Below are positions 8,755 through 16,933 of a DNA stretch of 43,446 nucleotides, piece after piece. Below the pieces are notes generated by a model that had not been told where the DNA came from, made no database searches, and saw nothing but the letters and a program-made list of their open reading frames with translations. Numbering within the stretch: position 1 is the first letter of the stretch; the number at the start of each line of letters is the position of its first letter. This DNA is from Planctomycetota bacterium (GTDB taxonomy: Bacteria; Planctomycetota; UBA1135; UBA2386): positions 1 through 43,446 of the forward strand of contig JAEUHT010000034.1 of assembly GCA_016793265.1 (NCBI GenBank). The letters are read 5' to 3'. The translations under genes were made by a program, and so were the position numbers.

Positions 8755-9391
8755 TCGACAAACCGGCTTCACGCTGATCGAGGTGATCGTCGTGTTGGCG
8801 GTGATGGGGCTCCTGCTCGGCACCGCGGTGCCTTTGGCCGGGGCGGTGGTGCAGGCCGACAAGCGCCAGGAAGCGCGCAGCGAGCTCGCCAACATCGGCC
8901 AGGCGCTCGACTCCTACTACTACCAGCACGGCGCCTTCCCGGCCTCCTTGCGGGCGACGGACTTCTACGGCGTGCACCTGCAGCCCGGCGTCGCCGACAC
9001 CGGCGTCGTCGACGCCTTCGGCGGCAATCAGGACTACCTCTACGCGACGGCCGCCAACCCCGACGTCGCCACGGTCCACAGCCGCGGCGAGGACGGCATC
9101 GACAGCGGCGTGCTCAACGAAGAGCACGTGATCAGGGTCTACGGCGCCGTCGCCGGCGCCCGGCGTACGCGGCTGTTGCTGCGCATGGCGGCCGAGGTGC
9201 TCGCCAATCACATCGAATCCGGCGGCAGCACGAGCGGCTCCTGGCCGACCGTGCGCGCGGCCTGTGGGCTCGGCAACGAGTACGACGCGGACGGCTTCGG
9301 CACGACGCTGCAGTGGGTGGACACCACCCTGGAGCTGTCGAGCGCCGGCCCGGACCGCAGCTTCGGCACGGCAGACGACATCAAGTTGTGA
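8741..9391 (+). CDS. Type II secretion pseudopilin, GspG/GspH-like
   Basis: This 216-residue protein has a nine-residue leader (MTTCDRQTG) and then FTLIEVIVVLAVMGLLLG, a textbook prepilin peptidase site with Glu5. The early periplasmic helix (LANIGQALDSYYYQHGAFP) matches GspG. The C-terminus, GPDRSFGTADDIKL, closely resembles the calcium-binding end of GspG. It is longer than classical GspG (about 140 residues), with an insertion between about 70 and 200. The start lies inside the previous gene (overlap 14 bases), which suggests re-initiation. It probably forms the pseudopilus shaft together with the product of 6014-6664. Confidence 0.85.
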   Translation: MTTCDRQTGFTLIEVIVVLAVMGLLLGTAVPLAGAVVQADKRQEARSELANIGQALDSYYYQHGAFPASLRATDFYGVHLQPGVADTGVVDAFGGNQDYLYATAANPDVATVHSRGEDGIDSGVLNEEHVIRVYGAVAGARRTRLLLRMAAEVLANHIESGGSTSGSWPTVRAACGLGNEYDADGFGTTLQWVDTTLELSSAGPDRSFGTADDIKL

Positions 9392-9399
9392 GGGCATCG

Positions 9400-10812
9400 A
9401 TGCAGACACACGCCATCGTGGAACTGGAAGACGGCGCCATGAACGTCGTCGTCGGCGGGCGCGAGGGCGGCACGGTTCGCGTGCTGCGCTCGCTGCGCCT
9501 GCCGATGCAGGATCTGACCAAGGACGGGGTCGGCAACGTGCTGCGGCAGGTCGGCAGCGACGCCCTGCAGGGCGCGTTCGGCGTGCACGTCGTGCTCGGC
9601 GAACGTCGCACCCAGCACTTCGTCAGCCGGACGCCGCTGATGTCGGCGCCGGACACGCTGGCGTTGATCCTGCGCGAGGCGCTGCGGGCCACCAACCTGC
9701 AGAGCGGCAACGACGTGCTGGTGGCGGCGAGGCTGATCGGCCAACACGGCGGCAAGACCGTCGTCGGCGCCACGGCGCTGCCGCGCGCGGTCTGGCAGCC
9801 GCTCGCCGACGCCTTCCAGGCCAACAGCATCGACGTGCTGAGCCTGCACTCGATGGAGACGTGCATGGCGATGGCGGCGCCGGCTGGTCCCGCCCCGTGC
9901 GCGATCGTCGAGCTCAACTCGGGCCGCGCGCGGTTCGTCTTCGCGGAGAACCAGTGCCCGGTGCAGGTGCGGCGCTTCCTGATCGGCGGCGGCGCCGAGA
10001 ACAACAGCTCGGCGCTGACCACGCAGTTGGCGATGGAGCTGCCGCGCACGTTCGATTGGCTGCGGGAGCTCGGCGTGACGCTGCCGCGCACGCTGTTGCT
10101 CGGCACCCGCGTGGCGTTGTCGACCGACGAGATCGCGATGCTGCGCGGCGACGAGCTCGACACCATCGCGCCGGCCGAGGTCAAGGTCGTCATCGCCGAG
10201 GACCAGATCACGCCGAGCCTCGGCGTGCTGACGCTGCTGCAGCGGCTCGCCGAAGGTGCGGCGCCGCCGTCGCTGCTGGCGCCGCCGTCGCTGCGCATGC
10301 CGTGGAGCGCCACGCGTTGGCTCGGGCTGGCGGCCGCCGCGGCGGCCGGTTTCGCCTGTTCGTTCAGCGCCGTGGTCGACGGCGGCCAGTGGTTCCAGCA
10401 GCGTGAGGAGCTGGCGGCGGCGCACGCCAAGGTGCAGCAGATCGAGGCCAGCGTGCGGGCGCGCACGGCCGCGGCCGAGGCTGCGCGACCGGTCGGCAGC
10501 ACGGTCGACGTGCGGCTGACCGCGGCGCTCGGCCTGCGCCGGCCTGCGAGCCGCCTCGTCGCCGACGTCAACAACGCCGCCGGCGCAGGCGTCAGCATCG
10601 ACGAGCTCAAGTTCGCCAGCATGGACCGCGTCGTCGTCACCGGCCTGGTCGAGGGCCCCTCGCGCAAGGAGGCGCTGGCCAACATGGCCGCCTTCGCGCG
10701 CCAGGTGCACAAGCTCGCCTACCTCACCGCCGACAGCCAGGACGAGATCGTCGAGGTCGCCGGCGCCCGGAACCGCTTCCGCTTCCGTCTCACCTTGGCG
10801 TGGAGGATCTGA
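9400..10812 (+). CDS. GspL / PilM-PilN-like assembly platform protein
   Basis: This 470-residue protein has an N-terminal actin-like (PilM/GspL cytoplasmic) fold. Paired strand-turn motifs are visible at HAIVELEDGAMNVVV near the start and CAIVELNSGRARFVF near residue 167, followed by an RRFLIGGGAE loop. A transmembrane helix lies at about 306-328 (LGLAAAAAAGFACSF), followed by a coiled segment and a small ferredoxin-like periplasmic domain (VSIDELKFASMDRVVVTG). Cytoplasmic domain, helix and periplasmic domain in one chain is the GspL layout; it can also be seen as PilM fused to PilN. The ATG at 9400 follows the previous stop by 8 bases. The stop overlaps the next ATG by one base. Confidence 0.75.
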   Translation: MQTHAIVELEDGAMNVVVGGREGGTVRVLRSLRLPMQDLTKDGVGNVLRQVGSDALQGAFGVHVVLGERRTQHFVSRTPLMSAPDTLALILREALRATNLQSGNDVLVAARLIGQHGGKTVVGATALPRAVWQPLADAFQANSIDVLSLHSMETCMAMAAPAGPAPCAIVELNSGRARFVFAENQCPVQVRRFLIGGGAENNSSALTTQLAMELPRTFDWLRELGVTLPRTLLLGTRVALSTDEIAMLRGDELDTIAPAEVKVVIAEDQITPSLGVLTLLQRLAEGAAPPSLLAPPSLRMPWSATRWLGLAAAAAAGFACSFSAVVDGGQWFQQREELAAAHAKVQQIEASVRARTAAAEAARPVGSTVDVRLTAALGLRRPASRLVADVNNAAGAGVSIDELKFASMDRVVVTGLVEGPSRKEALANMAAFARQVHKLAYLTADSQDEIVEVAGARNRFRFRLTLAWRI

Positions 10813-11321
10813 TGGGCATCAAGGACAAACGGGTTTGGATCGCGATCGGCGTCGGTCTCTTGACCGTCGCCCAGATCGGGCTGGCCGGTGCGGCGTTCTT
10901 CGTGCGCCGGCAGACGGACGAGCACCTGGCGACCGAGCAGCAGCGCATCGCCGACGGCGAGGCGAGGCTCGCCGACGTGGCCGTGCCGGAGCCGGTGGCC
11001 GACGTCGAAGCACCAAGCTCGCGTTGGCAGTTGCTCGACGAGCCGGATGTCGCCGGCTCCATGCAGGTGCTGCAGGCGGTCGGGGACACGACGCGCGTCG
11101 TGTTCGACCGCGTCAAGGCCGCGCAGTCGACGACCGCCGGCAAGCAGACGTTCCAGATCGTCGGCCGCGGCGACGCGGTGGCCGTCTGTGAGTTCCTGGC
11201 CGCCATCGAGCAGAACGAGCGATTGATCGTGATCGAGTCGGGGCGCCTGACGCCGTCCGGCGAGGACGCGATCGCGTTCGATCTGGCGTTGGCGACCTAC
11301 CACCACGGAGGTGCACGATGA
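10812..11321 (+). CDS. PilO/GspM-like inner-membrane protein
   Basis: This 169-residue bitopic protein has a short basic N-terminus (MGIKDKRVW), a transmembrane helix at about 9-32, a helical linker rich in Glu, Ala and Arg, and a C-terminal domain from about residue 85. That domain has the beta-alpha-beta pattern of PilO/GspM (TFQIVGRGDAVAVCEFLAAIEQNERLIVIES). The assignment rests on this layout and on position directly after the GspL/PilM-N-like gene. Sequence identity in this family is always low. The start overlaps the previous stop as TGATG, and the end overlaps the next gene by 4 bases. Confidence 0.68.
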   Translation: MGIKDKRVWIAIGVGLLTVAQIGLAGAAFFVRRQTDEHLATEQQRIADGEARLADVAVPEPVADVEAPSSRWQLLDEPDVAGSMQVLQAVGDTTRVVFDRVKAAQSTTAGKQTFQIVGRGDAVAVCEFLAAIEQNERLIVIESGRLTPSGEDAIAFDLALATYHHGGAR

Positions 11322-11941
11322 AGCGCAAGGCCAAGAAGGGCATGCATCCGGGCGTCGCCGTGCTGATGCTGCTCGGCTGCGGCGGCATCGCCGCCAAGTC
11401 GCTGTTTGGCTCGGCAGCGGAGGTCGTGGATGCCGGTGCGTCGCCGGCGAATGAGGTCGTGGCGCCCGTCGAGGGCGCCGACGTCGAGGTGCCCGGAGCC
11501 GGCAGTGGTCGCGACCTGCTGCTCGAGTTCGGCAGTTACGAGAAGGGCGGGCTGGTGAACTGCGCCTTCCGCGTGCTGGCCGACGTCGCGCCGGCGGTCC
11601 CAGCCGGCGAGACCCAGGCCTACGGTGGCGATCGGGAGTGGGAAGGCGACGACCCGCCGCAGCTGCACATCGGCGTGCTGATGGTCAGCGACAAGTCGCG
11701 GCGCGCCGTGGTCGCCGGTCGCGTCGTCGGCATCGGCGACGAGGTCGCCGGCGGCGTCGTCACCGCGATCACCAACAGCAGCGTCATCACGCAGTGGAAC
11801 GGTCGCCGGCTGACCTACGACCTCGACAGTGACGTGCCGCGTGAGTTCCGCAGCGAGCTCGCGCGCCGCCTCGAACGCGAACGCGCCGACGACCCGGAGG
11901 CCGGTGCGGCCGCCAGCAAGCACAAGGACGAAGTCAAATGA
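11318..11941 (+). CDS. PilP/GspC-like secretin-contacting protein
   Basis: This 207-residue protein has a basic N-terminus and one hydrophobic segment (about residues 12-32, VAVLMLLGCGGIAAKSLF). An acidic Pro/Ala/Val linker follows. A compact beta-rich domain lies at about 115-170, reading LHIGVLMVSDKSRRAVVAGRVV followed by GIGDEVAGGVVTAI. That pattern (a short strand, a glycine turn, then a statement of the variable VxxGD) is the HR/PilP domain of GspC and PilP, which links the inner-membrane platform to the secretin. The C-terminus is charged. Position between the PilO-like gene and the secretin supports the call; the sequence alone would not be decisive. Confidence 0.65.
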   Translation: MKRKAKKGMHPGVAVLMLLGCGGIAAKSLFGSAAEVVDAGASPANEVVAPVEGADVEVPGAGSGRDLLLEFGSYEKGGLVNCAFRVLADVAPAVPAGETQAYGGDREWEGDDPPQLHIGVLMVSDKSRRAVVAGRVVGIGDEVAGGVVTAITNSSVITQWNGRRLTYDLDSDVPREFRSELARRLERERADDPEAGAAASKHKDEVK

Positions 11942-14196
11942 ACCCCAGCCATCGTTCCCTCGTCGCAGTGGCCGCGGCCGTCTGCGTCTCCGCCTGCGCC
12001 ACCTCGGGTGGCGCCTCGCCGCCGCGGCTCGACCACGAGCAGGGCGCCGCCGCCCCGGTCTTCCAGCCGATGCTGGTGGTGCCGCTGCCGCCGCTGCAAC
12101 CAGCGGCCGACGCCGGCCATGCGATGGAGGCGCTGCAGGCGCGCAACACGCCGCTCGGCGACGTGCTGCTGGCCCTGTTCAAGGACTCCGACATCAACCT
12201 GGTCATCGATCCGACGGTGCAGGCCACCGCCTGCACCTTCGACATCAAGCGGTCGACGGTCGAGGACGCCTTCGAAGCCGTGCTCGACAGCCTCGACCTC
12301 GCCTACCGCTGGGACGGCAGCTTCCTGCGTGTCACCGACACGGTCGAGGACACGATCCCGGTCGACCTGATGGCCCCCAACACCAACTCCGGCGGCGGCA
12401 GCGGCAGCTCCGGTACGTCGGGTTCGGGCTCGTCGGGTGGTGGCAGCGGCGGCAGCGGCGGCGGCAGCTCGGATGGCAACGTCTGGGACGATCTCGAGAA
12501 CGCGCTGCCCAAGCTGCTCGGCGAGACCGGCACGTCGGTCGTCAACAAGTCGGCGTCGGCGATCCACGTGCAGGCGCGGCCGAGCGCCGTGCGCCGCGTG
12601 CGCGAGCTGATCGGCACCACGCTGCGTCGCGCCAACAAGCAGGTCTCGCTCGAGGCCCGCGTGCTCGAGGTGCGCCTCAACGACAAGTACAACCTCGGCG
12701 TCGACTGGACGCTGCTGCCCGGTTTCTTCTCGACCAGCAAGGTCGGCACGCTGACCGATGGCGCCATGGTGCACACGGCGGCCAAGTCGGCCGGCACCGC
12801 GTTCCAGTTCGGCCTGCTGAAGACCGGCGACTTCTCGCTGTTCGTCGATGCGCTGCAGGAACAGGGCCAGGTGCGGGTGCTGAGCAGCCCGCGCGTCTCG
12901 ACGCTCAACAACCAGCCGGCGTCGATCACGGTGACGGACCAGATCCCGTACATCACCCGCGAGGTCATCACCGAGAACGGCTCGACGCGCACCGAGTTCG
13001 GCGTCGCCTTCGTCGATGCCGGCGTGCTGCTCAACGTGCGGCCGCTGATCGGCGAGGACGGCCTCTTGTCGGTGTCGGTGACGCCGTCGGTGCGCGAGCA
13101 GATCGGCACCGTCGTCACGCCGGACGGCCTGGTCACCGTGCCGGTGATCAGCGAACGTGAGGCCACCACCAGCGTGCGCGTGGCCGACGGCCAGGCGATC
13201 GCGATCGGCGGCCTGCGTACGACGCGCAAGACCGAGACGCGCTCGGGCATCCCGTTCCTGATGAACGTGCCGTGGTTCGGCCAGCTGTTCTCCAGCACCA
13301 TCGACGAACGCGACGAGGTCGAACTGATGATCGTGCTGGTGCCGCGGGTGCTCGACGACACCTGGATCGGCGAGGAGATCGAACGTGGCGCGCACCGCCT
13401 GGTGCAGCTGCGCCGTGGCTTCCAGTGGAACGCGATCGACATGGAGGGGCTGCGCCTGGAGGACTGGTCGGGTGGTTCGCTGCAGGGCCACGCCCAGGCG
13501 ATCAAGGACTCCGCCGCGCGGCTGCCGGACCGGGCGCCGGCGCCGATGCCGGCCGACCGTGGCACCACCGTCACGCGCCGCGGCCTGTCGGCGCACCTGC
13601 TGACCCGCGCCGACGCGGCGCTGGCCGATGGGGACACCCGCCTCGCGCTCGACGAGATCGAACGGGCGCTGCTGCTGGAGCCGACCTGCGTCGAGGCCCT
13701 GGTCACCGCCGGCGTGCTCGGCGACCGCCGCGGCGATCGGGCGCGGGCCCGCATGCTGCTGGACCGGGCGCTGCAGCAGCGGCCCGACGACGTCATCGCG
13801 CTGACCGCGCGCGGCGCCTTCGAGATGGCCAACGGCTCGCCGCACGCCGCGCGCCGGCTGTTCACCCGCGCCCACGAGCTCGGCAAGACCGCCCTCACCG
13901 CCTGCAACCTCGCCGCTTCGCTGCTGGCGCTCGGCGAACACGCCGCGGCGGCGTCGCTGCTGCGCACGGTCGTCGGCCCGGCCGCGCCCGCCGAGCTGCA
14001 CGCCAACCTCGCCTTCGCCGAACTGGCGGGCGGCAACCTCGACGGGGCCCGCGCCAGCTATCGCGACGCGCTGACCGCCGGCGGTGAGGCCCGCAATCCG
14101 CGCCTCGTCGCGCTCGATCGCCTGATCGGCGTCGAGGAAGAGAAGCGCGCCGCCGCCCTGAAGGCGGTCGTGCAGCGCGGCGAAGACGGGCTCTGA
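11938..14196 (+). CDS. gspD: Secretin (GspD/PilQ family) lipoprotein with C-terminal TPR repeats
   Basis: This 752-residue outer-membrane channel has a lipoprotein signal with lipobox VSAC (Cys20). An N0/STN-like domain is at about 65-145 (LGDVLLALFKDSDINLVI). A Gly/Ser linker of about 30 residues (152-181) precedes an N3-type ring domain (about 195-260). The secretin core runs from VRVLSSPRVSTLNNQPA (from 312) to VPWFGQLF (about 443) and VELMIVLVPRVL. From about residue 553 to the end are several TPR-like helical repeats (ALADGDTRLALDEIERALLLEP and following). TPRs fused C-terminally to a secretin are unusual; that part should face the periplasm and might do the job of a separate pilotin or assembly factor. 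The gene overlaps its predecessor by 4 bases and closes the operon. Confidence 0.93.
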   Translation: MNPSHRSLVAVAAAVCVSACATSGGASPPRLDHEQGAAAPVFQPMLVVPLPPLQPAADAGHAMEALQARNTPLGDVLLALFKDSDINLVIDPTVQATACTFDIKRSTVEDAFEAVLDSLDLAYRWDGSFLRVTDTVEDTIPVDLMAPNTNSGGGSGSSGTSGSGSSGGGSGGSGGGSSDGNVWDDLENALPKLLGETGTSVVNKSASAIHVQARPSAVRRVRELIGTTLRRANKQVSLEARVLEVRLNDKYNLGVDWTLLPGFFSTSKVGTLTDGAMVHTAAKSAGTAFQFGLLKTGDFSLFVDALQEQGQVRVLSSPRVSTLNNQPASITVTDQIPYITREVITENGSTRTEFGVAFVDAGVLLNVRPLIGEDGLLSVSVTPSVREQIGTVVTPDGLVTVPVISEREATTSVRVADGQAIAIGGLRTTRKTETRSGIPFLMNVPWFGQLFSSTIDERDEVELMIVLVPRVLDDTWIGEEIERGAHRLVQLRRGFQWNAIDMEGLRLEDWSGGSLQGHAQAIKDSAARLPDRAPAPMPADRGTTVTRRGLSAHLLTRADAALADGDTRLALDEIERALLLEPTCVEALVTAGVLGDRRGDRARARMLLDRALQQRPDDVIALTARGAFEMANGSPHAARRLFTRAHELGKTALTACNLAASLLALGEHAAAASLLRTVVGPAAPAELHANLAFAELAGGNLDGARASYRDALTAGGEARNPRLVALDRLIGVEEEKRAAALKAVVQRGEDGL

Positions 14197-14263
14197 GCCC
14201 GGCCCACCGCCGCGGCGGCGGGTTGCGGGATCGGGCGGCCTTGGTTATTGCCGGGGCCGCCGC

Positions 14264-16927
14264 ATGCCCCGCCTCCTGCCGTGCCTCGTCCCGTTCGCGT
14301 TCGCCGCGACGCCGTCCGCCCAGGACGACTGGTGGGCGTACCGGCCGCTGCAGCGGCCGGCGGTGCCTGCCGTCGCCGACGCGGCTTGGCCGCAGAACCC
14401 GATCGACCACTTCGTCCGGCACGGGCTCGAGCGCCGCGGCCTCACGCCGGCCCCGGCCGCCGATCGCCACACGCTGCTGCGCCGCGTCACCTACGACCTG
14501 ACCGGCCTGCCGCCGACGCCGGCGGAGATCGACGCCTTCGTCGCCGACGCCTCGCCGGACGCCTATGAACGGGTCGTCGACCGCCTGCTCGCCTCGCCGC
14601 AGCACGGCGTCAAGTGGGCGCAGCACTGGCTCGATGTCGTGCGTTACGCCGAGACCGACGGCTACGAGCGCGACCGCAAGAAGCCGTTCGTGTGGCGCTA
14701 TCGCGACTGGGTCGTCGACGCCTGCAACCAGGACCTGCCGTACGGCCGTTTCCTGCGCGCGCAGCTCGCCGGCGACGAGCTGCCGGGTGCCACCGTCGCC
14801 GACCTCGTCGCCACCGGCTACTACCGGCTCGGCATCTGGGACGACGAGCCGACCGACCGCGAACAGCACCGCTACGACGACCTCGACGGCATCGCCGACA
14901 CCACCGCGCGCAGCATGCTGGCGATCTCGATCGGCTGCGCCCGCTGCCACGACCACAAGAAGGACCCGCTGCCGCAGCGCGACTACTACGCGTTCCTGGC
15001 CTGCTTCGAGAACATCGCCCCGTACGACCTCGAGGCCCGCGTGGTGCCGATCGATGGCGCCCGTGAGCGCTTCGAGCAGGCGACGGCGACCTACGCGGCG
15101 GAACGCGCGCGGCTGCTGGCGCGGCTGCGCGAAGTCGCGGCGGCGGCGACCTTGGCGCCGGCCCCACGCGGCGACTTCGGCCTCGTCGCCCACTACGGCG
15201 GTGAGGGCGGCAGCGCCGCGCGCATCGTCGATGACGTCGGCGGCCACCACGGCCGCGGCGAAGGGCAGCTCGTGGTCGTGCCGGGCCGCCGCGGTCAGGC
15301 GCTGCGCGCCGACGGCGACGATGCGTTCCTGGTGCCGCGGCTGGTGCAGGACTCGTTCTCGGTGACGTTCTGGGTGCGCGCCGACCGCGGCGGCCACGGT
15401 CCGACCGGCGGCACACAGTGGCACCAGGGGCTCGGTCTCGTCGACGGCGAGGTGCCCGGCGTCGCGCGCGATTGGGGCATCACCTGGTTCGCCGACGGCC
15501 GGGTCCTGGCCGGCGTCGGTGACCCCGACACCTCGATCGTGAGCCCGCCGGGCTACGACGACGGCGAGTGGCATCACGTCGCCTTCACGCGCGATCGTGA
15601 CAGCGGCCGGCTCGCGCTCCACCTCGACGGCGTGCTGGTCGGCGAAGCCACCGGCAATCGCGAATTGCTCGACGCCCCGGCGTCGTTGGCCGTGGCGCGG
15701 CTCTCGACCGGCGGCCGCCACTTCCGCGGCGACCTCGACGAGATCAGCTTCTTCGACCGTGCGCTCTCGCCGGCGGAGGTGTGCTGCCTCGGCCAGGACC
15801 TGCCGCAAGGCCTCGCCGCGGCGCCGGCGTTGGCCGCCGCGCCCGAGCTCGCCGCGCTGCAGCGACTGCAGCCGCCGACGCTCGCGACCGTCGAGGTGCT
15901 CGCCGTGCGGGAGAACGGGCCGCTGCCGCCGCCGTCGTTCGTGCGCCAGCGCGGCAACGTGCACACGCCGGGCGCCGCCGTCGAACCGGGGGTGCCTGGC
16001 CTGCTGGGCGCCATCCGCCTGCCGGCGGCGACGCCGACCACGAACAGCAGCGGTCGCCGCAGCGCGCTGGCGGCCTGGATCACCGACCACGGCAACCCGC
16101 TGACCTGGCGCGTGATCGTGAACCGTCTCTGGCAGCATCACTTCGGCCGCGGCCTCGTACGTTCGAGCAACGACTTCGGCCGGCTCGGCGATCTGCCGAC
16201 GCATCCGGAGCTGCTCGACTGGCTGGCCTGCGAGCTGATCGCGCGCGGCGAGAGCCTGAAGTCGATGCACCGCCTGCTCGTCACCTCGGCGACCTACCGC
16301 ATGGCCTGCAGCAGCGACGCCGGCGGCCTCGCCGCCGATCCGCTCGGCGACTCGTTGTGGCGCTTCGAGCGGCGGCGGCTGACCGGCGAGGAGGTGCGCG
16401 ATTCGATGCTGATGGTCACCGGCGAGCTGCAGACCGGCCTCGGCGGCCCGAGCGTCTTCCCGCCGATGCCGGCCCAGGTGTTGGCCACGTCGTCGCGTCC
16501 CGACGAGGCCTGGGGCGAGGCGACCGCCGCCGAAGCCGCGCGCCGCAGCCTCTACATCCACGTCAAGCGTTCGCTGCCGGAGCCGCTGCTGGCTGCGTTC
16601 GACCGCGCCGACACCGATACGAGCTGTCCGGTGCGCTTCGCCACCGTGCAGCCGACGCAGGCGTTGACCCTGCTGAACGGCGAGTTCGCGCACCGTATGG
16701 CGACGCGCTTCGCGGTCCGGCTCGCCGCCGAGGCGCGCGACCTGCGCAGCCAGCTCACGCGCGGGCTCGAACTCGTGACGCAGCGACCGGCGCGCGCCGC
16801 CGACGTCGAACGGCTGCTGGCGCTGGCGACGGACCTGCGGCGCGATCACGGCCGCGACGAGGCCACGGCGCTGCAGCGCTGCTGCCTCGTGCTGCTCAAC
16901 GGCAACGAGTTCCTCTACCTGGACTGA
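14264..16927 (+). CDS. DUF1549-LamG-DUF1553 secreted protein (planctomycete type)
   Basis: This 887-residue protein begins with a signal peptide (cleavage after about residue 20, SAQ). The DUF1549 domain (about 40-260) includes RRVTYDLTGLPPTP, and a CARCHDHK motif at residues 225-232 that could bind heme. A LamG/concanavalin-like jelly roll follows (about 300-510: DGEWHHVAFTRD, GDLDEISFFDRALS). DUF1553 then covers about 595-870 (NPLTWRVIVNRLWQHHFGRGLV). Many relatives begin with a cytochrome-like PSCyt1 domain, which is missing here. Such proteins are widespread in Planctomycetota, usually beside a DUF1501 gene as here (6-base gap), and are suspected of polysaccharide handling. No function is proven. 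Confidence 0.92.
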   Translation: MPRLLPCLVPFAFAATPSAQDDWWAYRPLQRPAVPAVADAAWPQNPIDHFVRHGLERRGLTPAPAADRHTLLRRVTYDLTGLPPTPAEIDAFVADASPDAYERVVDRLLASPQHGVKWAQHWLDVVRYAETDGYERDRKKPFVWRYRDWVVDACNQDLPYGRFLRAQLAGDELPGATVADLVATGYYRLGIWDDEPTDREQHRYDDLDGIADTTARSMLAISIGCARCHDHKKDPLPQRDYYAFLACFENIAPYDLEARVVPIDGARERFEQATATYAAERARLLARLREVAAAATLAPAPRGDFGLVAHYGGEGGSAARIVDDVGGHHGRGEGQLVVVPGRRGQALRADGDDAFLVPRLVQDSFSVTFWVRADRGGHGPTGGTQWHQGLGLVDGEVPGVARDWGITWFADGRVLAGVGDPDTSIVSPPGYDDGEWHHVAFTRDRDSGRLALHLDGVLVGEATGNRELLDAPASLAVARLSTGGRHFRGDLDEISFFDRALSPAEVCCLGQDLPQGLAAAPALAAAPELAALQRLQPPTLATVEVLAVRENGPLPPPSFVRQRGNVHTPGAAVEPGVPGLLGAIRLPAATPTTNSSGRRSALAAWITDHGNPLTWRVIVNRLWQHHFGRGLVRSSNDFGRLGDLPTHPELLDWLACELIARGESLKSMHRLLVTSATYRMACSSDAGGLAADPLGDSLWRFERRRLTGEEVRDSMLMVTGELQTGLGGPSVFPPMPAQVLATSSRPDEAWGEATAAEAARRSLYIHVKRSLPEPLLAAFDRADTDTSCPVRFATVQPTQALTLLNGEFAHRMATRFAVRLAAEARDLRSQLTRGLELVTQRPARAADVERLLALATDLRRDHGRDEATALQRCCLVLLNGNEFLYLD

Positions 16928-16933
16928 GCGACG

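Noticed and set aside
12391..12480. GGC/AGC repeat tract as a phase-variation repeat
   Set aside because: The units are imperfect and encode a Gly/Ser linker in frame; there is no homopolymer or exact tandem unit likely to slip.
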